Assembly (NCBI GenBank): GCA_028288985.1 | Contig: JAQGHE010000047.1 | Location: forward strand, 1-24,536 | DNA: 24,536 bases | Origin: Candidatus Saccharimonadota bacterium | GTDB lineage: Bacteria; Patescibacteriota; Saccharimonadia; Saccharimonadales; UBA10212 | Direction of reading: 5' to 3' | Shown here: positions 7,187 to 13,084 of the stretch, piece by piece | How positions within the stretch are numbered: position 1 is the stretch's first letter | How the letters are laid out: the number at the start of each line of letters is the position of its first letter | Translations under genes and position numbers: made by a program | The notes under the pieces: generated by a model | The model's database searches: none | Seen by the model: only the letters and a program-made list of their open reading frames with translations | Told to the model about the DNA's origin: nothing

Positions 7187-7206
7187 GAGCAAGATTCGTC
7201 TTGCTC
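7187..7206 (+). other. UUCG-capped hairpin in cassette leader
   Basis: GAGCAAGA and TCTTGCTC pair perfectly (8 bp) around a TTCG tetraloop, a very stable RNA fold. No T-run follows, so it is not a terminator. Confidence 0.75.
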
Positions 7207-7334
7207 GCTAGAAATATAGACCCATACAACCGACTACCAATAGTTTTAGACCTCGCTATCGTCCCGAGTCCGGTGGAGCATTCTGTAGACAAGCCTCTTG
7301 CCTATGGTATGTTCCGCCCGACAAGGGCGATTCC

Positions 7335-7393
7335 GGCGGGGTCACGGGCCCAACTCGGCCCCGCCGTCAATTCCCAACCACCTTAGGAGGTGG
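7335..7393 (+). promoter_or_regulatory. GC hairpin and SD-sequestering hairpin
   Basis: GGCGGGG (7335-7341) pairs with CCCCGCC (7359-7365). Directly after, CCACC (7378-7382) pairs with GGTGG (7389-7393), which overlaps the near-perfect Shine-Dalgarno AGGAGG (7385-7390) of the gene at 7400. The second hairpin could hold the ribosome site partly closed. Confidence 0.5.
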
Positions 7394-7399
7394 ATCTCA

Positions 7400-8509
7400 A
7401 TGCAGTTCAAGAAGTGGGCCACCCTTTCGGTGGCGCTCATCGTCATTGCATTTGCAGGCTTTGCGGCTTCAACCGCGAACGCGATCATCAACACGATCGC
7501 CGACAACCCTGTACCGTCGTGCCCCTCGGGGTTCGTGTTCAACAAGTCGACGGCAAGCTGCGACAAGATCACGGTTTCAAACGTGACAGCAGTTCTGGCG
7601 GGTAAGACCGTCAGCGCCAGCGACGTGGCATCCGGCAAGATCACCATCCTGGCGGATGACACCGTCAAGGGCGGCCTGAAGGCCGTGCAGATCCACAGCC
7701 CGCGCTGTCACTGGACGAATGGCCCCTGGGGCAATTCGTTCATCGACGGTAACGGCCATCGGGTCTGGTACACGGAGACCGTTCCGGGTTATCTCTGCCC
7801 CTCCAAGGCCTCGCCTACCGGCTTGGTCAAGGTGAAGGGCGGCAAGACCGGACGGCACTGCCTGAACCCGGCGAAAGAAGGAATGCAGATGCCCGGACCG
7901 GTCGTAACTGGCACTGTCATCTCGTTCCGCTCGTTCGCTCACGTCACGATCCCGCTGAAGGCGGCCGTGGCTGTCGAGGTGCACGATACATGCGGCTCGG
8001 CACAGGCCAGTGCGACGGCGGCGGCCACGATCTCTCTGAGCGCGTTCGTGCGCGCAAAGGGGAACGTGTCTGCTGACACGTTCGGACAGGTGATCGCATC
8101 CTTGTCAACATCGGCGAAGGCCAACATCAACTGCGCCCCGCCGACGACAGTGACCACCACGACTCCGGCACCACCTCCCAGCACGACGACTACCAACACG
8201 ACCACGACGGTTGTGACCACGACGACTCCGTCGCCGTGCACTCCCGCCGCTGATCGGAACCAGTACAACAACTGCGTCTCCCCGTGTCCGCCCAGCGAGT
8301 CTCGCTTCACGCGGTCCGCTCAGAGCGGAGGTTACGGGTTCGTCGCAAAGGGTGACGGCTCGTTCTACTCGGTGTACTACAACGACACCGGGAACGGATT
8401 CTGGGGTCAGAGCAATCAGATCCCCAACGGGGCAGTCAGCGGCAACGCTGCCTGCTACAAGCCGGCGCCAACAGGCACCGGTCCGGGAGGTCCGCCTCCC
8501 AGCCCGTAA
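7400..8509 (+). CDS. Cysteine-rich secreted protein with Thr/Pro linker, unknown function
   Basis: A 369-residue protein. The N-terminal signal peptide (MQFKKWATL then a hydrophobic core) ends at a TANA site near residue 28. Domain 1 (about 29-235) has scattered cysteines, including PSCPSGF and RCHWTNGPWG. A Thr/Pro-rich linker follows (about 240-278). A shorter C-terminal domain (about 280-352) has paired cysteines (CTPAADRNQYNNCVSPC) and aromatic/Gly-rich SFYSVYYNDTGNGFWG. A Pro/Gly tail ends it, with no LPxTG motif, so it is probably released or held non-covalently. About eleven cysteines suggest disulfide bonding outside the cell. I chose the ATG at 7400 because of the Shine-Dalgarno nine bases upstream and the signal peptide; the frame is open further upstream but those residues are not signal-like. 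Codons are strongly G/C-ending, unlike neighbours, which suggests acquisition. No family recognised. Confidence 0.85.
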   Translation: MQFKKWATLSVALIVIAFAGFAASTANAIINTIADNPVPSCPSGFVFNKSTASCDKITVSNVTAVLAGKTVSASDVASGKITILADDTVKGGLKAVQIHSPRCHWTNGPWGNSFIDGNGHRVWYTETVPGYLCPSKASPTGLVKVKGGKTGRHCLNPAKEGMQMPGPVVTGTVISFRSFAHVTIPLKAAVAVEVHDTCGSAQASATAAATISLSAFVRAKGNVSADTFGQVIASLSTSAKANINCAPPTTVTTTTPAPPPSTTTTNTTTTVVTTTTPSPCTPAADRNQYNNCVSPCPPSESRFTRSAQSGGYGFVAKGDGSFYSVYYNDTGNGFWGQSNQIPNGAVSGNAACYKPAPTGTGPGGPPPSP

Positions 8510-8512
8510 GAC

Positions 8513-8634
8513 CTGACTGCGCCAAGTAACTCCCTCGGGAGAAGGCGCGATCAGTGGTATGTCGGTTGGAGCGCTCTCCTTCGAGGGAGCGCTCCACCGG
8601 CTGCCGATTCTTCTTCACAGGAGGGTCGGCAGCC
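8513..8634 (+). other. Three stacked GC-rich hairpins after the cassette gene
   Basis: Three consecutive stem-loops start four bases after the stop codon. First: CTGA/TCAG, GCGCC/GGCGC and CTCCC/GGGAG in tiers (8513-8554). Second: GGAGCGCTC-type stem of about 11 bp (8568-8595). Third: GGCTGCCGA/TCGGCAGCC (8599-8634). None has a T-run, so they look like 3' stabilising or processing structures rather than terminators. Confidence 0.7.
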
Positions 8635-8649
8635 AAACATCATCATTTG

Positions 8650-8673
8650 AAGCCCAATGACTATCTAGTTTGC
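8650..8673 (-). repeat. Right arm of 24-bp inverted repeat
   Basis: Reads AAGCCCAATGACTATCTAG and ends TTTGC; inverted copy of 7150-7173 with one mismatch. It lies 54 bp before the next gene. Confidence 0.9.
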
Positions 8674-8727
8674 AGCTAAATCAATTAATCTTTCTGTCGA
8701 TAATATCGATTCTAAAGGAGAAACCAC

Positions 8728-9531
8728 ATGAATATAAAACGACTCGCTGTTGGCGTTTTGGTTGCCATTTTCGTTGCTGTGCCTGCTGTGCATGCATTTG
8801 CTTTTGGCCCCGACCGCACAACTTATACATGCAATAGTTCTGGCCAATGTGTCGGTGCTGATCATGTACAGTTCAACTCATTTACAAACAATCCTGTTTA
8901 CGGTGACGAACGTAATTTTCTTACGGTTCGTGACGCCGATGCAGGGACCAACACTTACACCGACAACATGGCTCTAACCGCTGGCAAGACCTACGTAATC
9001 CGTTTTTACGTACACAACAATGCCCAGCAGGACCTATCCGGTGTAAACAACTATGTAGCCCACAATACTGCTGTCCGCGTTGCTATGCCCTCAGAAGTTA
9101 ACGGCAGCGGCCAGGTTACCGGTTACATTAGTGCTTCAAACGCTGGTCCTGGAAGCGTCTTTGACGACTTTACCTTCACTAGCGGCAGTAAGCTTGACCT
9201 GCAATACGTTGCCGGCTCTGCCAAAATCCGCACAAATGGCCAAACCGATGTAACTATCTCCGACGCTATTGTCGGTGCCGGTGCACCTGTTGGCTTCAGT
9301 AGCCAAAATGGCGACTGGCCCGGCTGCTTCGACTTTTCCGGATGGGTAACGCTCCAAGTAAAGGCTGTTGCTCCTCCTACCCCGACCCCTACTCCAGTAA
9401 CCCCAGCAAAAACTACTCCTAAAGCTCTACCTAACACGGGTGCTGGTGACGTAGTAGGTATCTTTGCTGGTGCTTCTGCTGCCGGTACTGCCGCTCATAT
9501 GGCAATTACCGCTCGCCGAAACCGCCGTTAA
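8728..9531 (+). CDS. LPNTG-anchored surface protein
   Basis: A 267-residue wall protein. The signal peptide (MNIKRLAV then a hydrophobic core ending near AFA) is followed by a beta-rich, Asn/Thr/Gly-rich domain (about 27-212). A Pro/Thr stalk (PTPTPTPVTPAKTTPK) leads to the sorting signal LPNTG (about 234-238), a hydrophobic stretch and the basic tail RRNRR. Sortase would cleave at LPNT-G; a sortase gene lies at the right end of the window. The start follows AAAGGAG eight bases upstream. The ectodomain (GDERNFLTVRDAD, TYVIRFYVHNNAQ) resembles hypothetical surface proteins I associate with Saccharibacteria; function unknown. Before the cassette arose, the promoter at 6964 may have driven this gene. 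Confidence 0.88.
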   Translation: MNIKRLAVGVLVAIFVAVPAVHAFAFGPDRTTYTCNSSGQCVGADHVQFNSFTNNPVYGDERNFLTVRDADAGTNTYTDNMALTAGKTYVIRFYVHNNAQQDLSGVNNYVAHNTAVRVAMPSEVNGSGQVTGYISASNAGPGSVFDDFTFTSGSKLDLQYVAGSAKIRTNGQTDVTISDAIVGAGAPVGFSSQNGDWPGCFDFSGWVTLQVKAVAPPTPTPTPVTPAKTTPKALPNTGAGDVVGIFAGASAAGTAAHMAITARRNRR

Positions 9532-9569
9532 GATAAACTGACCGCTCTCACATCCAACCCTGGATGGCC

Positions 9570-9602
9570 AAGCCCTCCTTCAAAATAAAGGAGGGCTTTT
9601 GG
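9570..9602 (+). terminator. Intrinsic terminator of the LPNTG gene
   Basis: AAGCCCTCCTT pairs with AAGGAGGGCTT around a short A-rich loop, followed by TTTT. Confidence 0.85.
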
Positions 9603-9622
9603 TTGAGGTTGTGGATAAATGG

Positions 9623-9651
9623 TTGTGCTTAGCGCGAATTTATGCTAAGGT
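9623..9651 (+). promoter_or_regulatory. Promoter of the orphan RNA candidate
   Basis: -35 TTGTGC (9623-9628), 17-nt spacer ending in TGC (extended -10), -10 TAAGGT (9646-9651). No ORF follows; a structured region does. Confidence 0.6.
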
Positions 9652-9657
9652 AACTCC

Positions 9658-9803
9658 TAGAGAAACGTAGTGACTGACCGCTCTCTCGTCGCAATTTACG
9701 CCAAAGTTCGTTTTAATCCGCTGGGCGGATTAAAAGCTTCACCTACGGCTAGATTGCTCCTCTCAAAAATGCAAGCAAGACAATTACTTGTCTTACATTT
9801 TTG
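9658..9803 (+). ncRNA. Candidate structured small RNA of unknown class
   Basis: A promoter, an ORF-free structured segment and a terminator-like hairpin lie in order. CTAG (9657-9660) and CGTAG (9666-9670) pair with CTACG (9743-9747) and CTAG (9749-9752), closing a domain. This domain contains the perfect 11-bp hairpin TTTTAATCCGC/GCGGATTAAAA (9711-9735). A final hairpin (9764-9803: CAAAAATG and AAGACAA pairing with TTGTCTT and CATTTTTG) has a T-rich 3' arm. It could be a trans-acting RNA or a processed leader of the tRNA-Glu transcript. It does not show the conserved cores of SRP, RNase P or 6S RNA. Confidence 0.45.
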
Positions 9804-9872
9804 AAGAAACTAGCTAACTGCAAAAAGATAAGTCCCTTGTTTATCCGCCAACTGGTGAATTACGAGGGGTTT

Positions 9873-9899
9873 TTGATATCTAAGGGTTCGTGGTAAAAT
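9873..9899 (+). promoter_or_regulatory. Promoter of tRNA-Glu
   Basis: TTGATA (9873-9878), a short 15-nt spacer, and an extended -10 TGG-TAAAAT (9894-9899). The mature tRNA begins 57 bases further; a small hairpin (ATCTGTT/CAGAT) lies between. Confidence 0.5.
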
Positions 9900-9956
9900 C
9901 CAATCTGTTCTAACAGATAAGATTCTATGTGCAGAATCCGGCCTTCCCCCAAACGG

Positions 9957-10032
9957 GGTCCCATCGTCTAGTGGCCTAGGACACCGGGTTTTCATCCCGG
10001 CAACGGGAGTTCAATTCTCCCTGGGATCACCA
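9957..10032 (+). tRNA. tRNA-Glu (anticodon UUC)
   Basis: Full cloverleaf: acceptor GGTCCCA/TGGGATC with one G-U pair, anticodon stem CCGGG/CCCGG with loop TTTTCAT (anticodon UUC), T-arm GGGAG TTCAATT CTCCC, and encoded CCA end at 10030-10032. Confidence 0.96.
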
Positions 10033-10040
10033 GGAAAATA

Positions 10041-10066
10041 GCTCACCAAAAGGTGGGCTTTTTTCG
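10041..10066 (+). terminator. Intrinsic terminator of tRNA-Glu
   Basis: AGCTCACC pairs with GGTGGGCT around AAAA and is followed by six T. Confidence 0.88.
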
Positions 10067-10076
10067 TTATCTCAAG

Positions 10077-10340
10077 CTATAACTTTGTAAATCTAGGAAC
10101 AAGCTTATCTTCAACTTCAACGCTCTCAAGCCAAACGCTTACTGTCCGTGAAAAAGTAATCTGGTTGCCATAAAGTGCCTGATAGATGACACATGGCTCA
10201 CTGTCGGCTTCTTGGATGACTATATCTTTAACTTCGTATGTCATCTCTGGTGATTTGTAGTGCCTGTATTTCGAGCCAATTTCTATTTGTTGCTTTGCTA
10301 TGTCAAGGCGTTCGGTAAGTTCATCGTGGGATAATTTCAT
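10077..10340 (-). CDS. DUF1653 family protein
   Basis: An 87-residue cytosolic protein. The core YRHYKSPEMTYEVKDIVIQ, then CVIYQALYG, VWLESVEV and KLVPRFTKL, matches the small DUF1653 family (pattern YRHYKGxxYxVLxxA ... VVYxALYG ... VPRF), whose biochemical role is not known. An N-terminal helical extension (about 1-24) precedes the domain. The start is supported by a TATACT hexamer (minus strand, 10347-10352) exactly six bases before ATG, predicting a leaderless mRNA. It lies downstream of the anti-sigma-like gene in the same direction but probably has this own promoter. Confidence 0.88.
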   Translation of the reverse strand: MKLSHDELTERLDIAKQQIEIGSKYRHYKSPEMTYEVKDIVIQEADSEPCVIYQALYGNQITFSRTVSVWLESVEVEDKLVPRFTKL

Positions 10341-10463
10341 GCCATTAGTATATTACGCGTAATTTGCTGGCACTAATCGAGTTCATCATATTTCCAAAGC
10401 CAGTAATTCTTGCTTTAGTTCGTTCCAATCAATCCAGCCTCTTCCGCGGCTATCCGTCTGTTA

Positions 10464-11381
10464 TCAATTTGTGAATTCGTAAGCCCTACAAAAACCACTG
10501 GGGCTGGTAGCGCACGGCTCTACCCTGACGATATCTTTGCCAATTGCTGTGTAGAATGTGCTTGGGTCAGCAGTTAGTGCAGGTATCTTTAAGATTGCCA
10601 ATATCGTAATAGTCTCGGGATGATTGAGAGGGTTGTAGCTTTCTTGCGTCTCAGGAGACTTCCCGCTCGTATCTTGGACAATCATTTTAATCGTATCGCC
10701 AGCCTTAAAATCACCGTATGAAACTTTAGAGTTCTCGTTGTAAGCGAGAAGATGGTCAGAAAAATGAGTATAGGTCAGATTAGGCTGGGTAGTGTAGAGC
10801 GCAGCGTTGTAATGCGAGTCCATAGTTACAGTGATGCTATTCTTTGTAATTGCGTTGATAATGTAGGCATTGGTGGACTGAGTGGGCGGCATGTCTTTCG
10901 GTAGTTGTTTCACGATTGCCGAGATAGCATTATTGCTAATATTTTCCTCACAAACACCCTGAACAGTGTCAATTATTTGCTGGTCTGTAAATTGTGACCC
11001 CTGACGCACTTCATAATAGAGTTTATCGCTGGTTGGTTTAGTTGCAGTTCCATCCAAATCTTTGAAATACTGACAATTTTCTGCATCGACACCAACAATA
11101 TGATTGCCACTCGGTAGTGATTTAACGATTGTGGGGGTAACAGTGGGCTTAGGCCATAATGCAATGGCAACAGCAGTACCACCAACTAAGACGACACCAG
11201 CAAAAAACGTTATGCCCACCTTGCTTATACGGCGTATGTGTAAGTTCTCGATAACGTTCTGCAGCCAATTTTTTTTCGGACTATTTTTAAGCTCTGAAAT
11301 TACAGTCTCGGTAAAATTATTAGGTAGTGGGCGTTTTGGTTTTGGAGTGTGCCGGGATAGCAATTCTTCTAAATTATTCAT
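10464..11381 (-). CDS. Putative membrane anti-sigma factor
   Basis: A 305-residue protein of unknown family. The basic cytosolic N-terminal part (about 1-54, with PKPKRPLPNNFTETVISEL) is followed by one membrane segment (about 56-77, VGITFFAGVVLVGGTAVAIALW) and an extracellular domain of about 225 residues with four cysteines. Its ATG overlaps the stop of the ECF sigma gene by four bases (ATGA), the usual arrangement of a sigma factor and its cognate anti-sigma. The cytosolic segment would hold the sigma factor and the outer domain would receive the signal. No zinc-binding HxxxCxxC motif is visible, so it is not a ZAS-type anti-sigma; the role rests on context and topology. Confidence 0.65.
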   Translation of the reverse strand: MNNLEELLSRHTPKPKRPLPNNFTETVISELKNSPKKNWLQNVIENLHIRRISKVGITFFAGVVLVGGTAVAIALWPKPTVTPTIVKSLPSGNHIVGVDAENCQYFKDLDGTATKPTSDKLYYEVRQGSQFTDQQIIDTVQGVCEENISNNAISAIVKQLPKDMPPTQSTNAYIINAITKNSITVTMDSHYNAALYTTQPNLTYTHFSDHLLAYNENSKVSYGDFKAGDTIKMIVQDTSGKSPETQESYNPLNHPETITILAILKIPALTADPSTFYTAIGKDIVRVEPCATSPSGFCRAYEFTN

Positions 11382-11902
11382 ATTAACTCCTTTCGTAGCT
11401 CCTCTTTGGCTCTTTTCAGCCAGACGCGTACCGAGTTGATGGGCGCACCCATAACTTCGGCTGTTGCTGCATAATCTAGGCCTTGCCAGTAATGAAGGCT
11501 TATCACGGCTTGGTATTTTGGCTGAAGGACTTGAACGGCATTATGCAATTCGGAATAGAGAGCTTGGTTATGAGGGCTTGGCTCGCGTGAGGCAATCGCA
11601 GTGATTAATTTGTCGTCAGCTGCAACTTCTTTGCCTTTCTTTTTCAGGTAATTCAGGCATTTATTGGTGCTGATCTTGAACAGCCAAGTACTCAATCGAT
11701 ATTTGTTATCGTATCGATTGAGATTATAGAAAGCACTTATAAATGTGTCTTGAGCAATATCCTGGGCTACATCTTCGTCTCTGACAATCGCAAAACAATG
11801 ATAGTAAACAGCGTTCTTATAGCGATTAACAACCTCGGCGTAAGCTTCGTTATCACCGTTTATTGAGTGAGCGATAAGCTTTGCTTCGTCAATGTTCTGC
11901 AT
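11378..11902 (-). CDS. ECF-type RNA polymerase sigma factor
   Basis: A 174-residue sigma70-family protein with only regions 2 and 4, as in the ECF group. Region 2 includes YAEVVNRYKNAVYYHCF, DVAQDIAQDTFISAFYNL and RLSTWLFKISTNKCLNYL. Region 4 includes LQPKYQAVISLHYWQGLDYAATAEVMGAPINSVRVWLKRAKEEL with the helix-turn-helix. It overlaps the membrane anti-sigma-like gene by 4 nt. A TATATA/GTATAT box lies four to five bases before the ATG and TGTAAC lies further upstream. The latter has the AAC of many ECF -35 elements, so autoregulation is possible but unproven. Confidence 0.95.
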   Translation of the reverse strand: MQNIDEAKLIAHSINGDNEAYAEVVNRYKNAVYYHCFAIVRDEDVAQDIAQDTFISAFYNLNRYDNKYRLSTWLFKISTNKCLNYLKKKGKEVAADDKLITAIASREPSPHNQALYSELHNAVQVLQPKYQAVISLHYWQGLDYAATAEVMGAPINSVRVWLKRAKEELRKELI

Positions 11903-12047
11903 ATCCTATATACAATCCTAACTAAACAAAAGTTACAAACTGCTATTGGGGCACTAACCTTTCAGCATCATGTTCCACCTCTATTACCTTGCAAGTCGAC
12001 TGTGGTGGGGCCACTCAGCAAAAAACTCCAATTTAGTTTGGGATTTC

Positions 12048-12076
12048 TTGAAAACGGTTATTAAAGAGCATATGCT
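12048..12076 (+). promoter_or_regulatory. Promoter of the 12103 gene
   Basis: -35 TTGAAA (12048-12053), 17-nt spacer, -10 TATGCT (12071-12076). The leader is about 20 nt and contains AGGA ahead of the ATG. The rest of the 11903-12047 interval holds no gene I can support. Confidence 0.6.
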
Positions 12077-12102
12077 TAAGCTGTTTAACCAGGAAACTAT
12101 AA

Positions 12103-12717
12103 ATGCGCATCAAGAAACGATTAATAATTGCCGGGGCCATGCTAATACTGGCTCTTCCGGCTGTCCCGGCCTTGGCAGAAGGGGGCATAAGTGGATCCTC
12201 CGGGTCGACGTCGGGGGAAACTCATAAAAGCTCTACCGAATCTACTACCTCGACGACGGAAACTCACAAATCAACTGAAAGCACACAATCCAAAGCTCAA
12301 GAGTTAAATACTAAGCTTGATTCCAACCATCTAAAAAATTGTAAAGAGCGAGAAGGCGATATAAATTCCCGGTTGCAGCGGATTGCTAAGCGGAGCCAGA
12401 ACCAGCTGGATCTATTTGCCACCATTGCTACCCGAACTGAAACATTCTATACAGACCACAAGTTGAGCCTGAGCAATTACGACACCTTAGTGGGTGCCGT
12501 AAATACCCAGAAAGCAGCCGCCCAAGCCGCGGTCAACCAGGTAAAATCGGACAGTGTCGGCTTTAAGTGCGATGGCACTGACCCCAAGGGTGCTCTGAGC
12601 ACTTTTAAGACGGATCTTAAATCTGAGACTACGGCCCTAAAAAATTACCGCACCGCCGTTAAAAACCTAATAACGGGCGTTCGGTCCGCGAGGGAGGCCA
12701 GCAATGCGAACGGTTAA
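12103..12717 (+). CDS. Secreted helical protein of unknown function
   Basis: A 204-residue exported protein. The signal peptide MRIKKRLIIAGAMLILALPA ends near ALA (residue 25). A Ser/Thr/Gly-rich low-complexity segment follows (about 26-65), then a predominantly helical domain (about 66-198) with two cysteines (KNCKERE, FKCDGTD) that could form a disulfide. No anchor motif is present. It overlaps the following pilin-like gene by 14 nt, so the two are co-translated and may function together at the surface. I do not recognise the family. Confidence 0.85.
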   Translation: MRIKKRLIIAGAMLILALPAVPALAEGGISGSSGSTSGETHKSSTESTTSTTETHKSTESTQSKAQELNTKLDSNHLKNCKEREGDINSRLQRIAKRSQNQLDLFATIATRTETFYTDHKLSLSNYDTLVGAVNTQKAAAQAAVNQVKSDSVGFKCDGTDPKGALSTFKTDLKSETTALKNYRTAVKNLITGVRSAREASNANG

Positions 12718-13009
12718 AAAACAGGCAGGCTTTGCCTTCTTTGAAGTTATTTTGGTAATTGCCATAGCGGCAATTGTCGGTATGATCGGACTAAAAATAT
12801 ATAGTGCCAGGAGCGGCAATACCGTGAGTAGCAGATCGCCCTCCTCGAAAACAACTGACGTCAGTAAAACAAGCAGTAGTGTCTCACCGGCGCCAGTAGT
12901 GCAATCAACGACCGATCTGGATAAAGCCCAGGCCACTCTTGATCAAAACGACCCGAGTACGGCCAACCAAGCCGACTCCTCTCAGCTGGATAACGAAGCG
13001 GATTTCTAA
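12704..13009 (+). CDS. Type IV pilin-like protein
   Basis: A 101-residue protein with a class III prepilin signature: a basic leader (MRTVKKQAG), then FAFFEVILVIAIAAIVGMIG, with Gly before the cleavage site and Glu at mature position 5. The rest (about 35-101) is Ser/Thr/Asp-rich and apparently unstructured, unlike a normal globular pilin head, so this is a minor pilin, a pseudopilin or a tether. Prepilin peptidase and pilus ATPases are not in the window. The 14-nt overlap with the upstream secreted protein implies a two-gene operon. Confidence 0.75.
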   Translation: MRTVKKQAGFAFFEVILVIAIAAIVGMIGLKIYSARSGNTVSSRSPSSKTTDVSKTSSSVSPAPVVQSTTDLDKAQATLDQNDPSTANQADSSQLDNEADF

Positions 13010-13041
13010 ACAAGTTTTCCGGCACAGCAAACAATTGGCTT

Positions 13042-13069
13042 TTGACCGGTTTGTTTGTCATACTAACTT
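13042..13069 (+). promoter_or_regulatory. Promoter of pgk
   Basis: -35 TTGACC (13042-13047), 16-nt spacer, -10 TAACTT (13064-13069), about 16 bases before the GTG. Confidence 0.5.
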
Positions 13070-13084
13070 TAAACCAGTCAAGGG

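Larger units (their letters stand above)
7150..8673 (+). mobile_element. GC-rich cassette bounded by 24-bp inverted repeats
   Basis: A 1.52-kb unit between matching inverted arms. It holds one gene (7400-8509), a leader with three stable hairpins and a trailer with three stable hairpins. Its interior from about 7300 to 8640 is visibly richer in G and C than the flanking genes. No transposase or recombinase is encoded inside it or elsewhere in the window. It could be a non-autonomous transposable unit, an invertible segment, or a stably folded mRNA whose ends are held together by the arms. I cannot choose between these from sequence alone. Confidence 0.45.

Noticed and set aside
7201..7399. 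Upstream extension of the cassette gene and a separate small ORF in its leader
   Set aside because: The in-frame extension from 7298 is not signal-peptide-like and lies in strong hairpins; the Shine-Dalgarno and signal peptide fix the start at 7400.
7977..8509. Diversity-generating retroelement variable region in the cassette gene
   Set aside because: No reverse transcriptase, template repeat or C-type-lectin motif is visible; the C-terminal domain is cysteine-paired and Gly-rich instead.
10382..10450. Short minus-strand frame reading DSRGRGWIDWNELKQELLAL before a stop, possible gene remnant
   Set aside because: Only about 23 codons, bounded by a stop upstream and without a start; protein-like in feel but too short to support.
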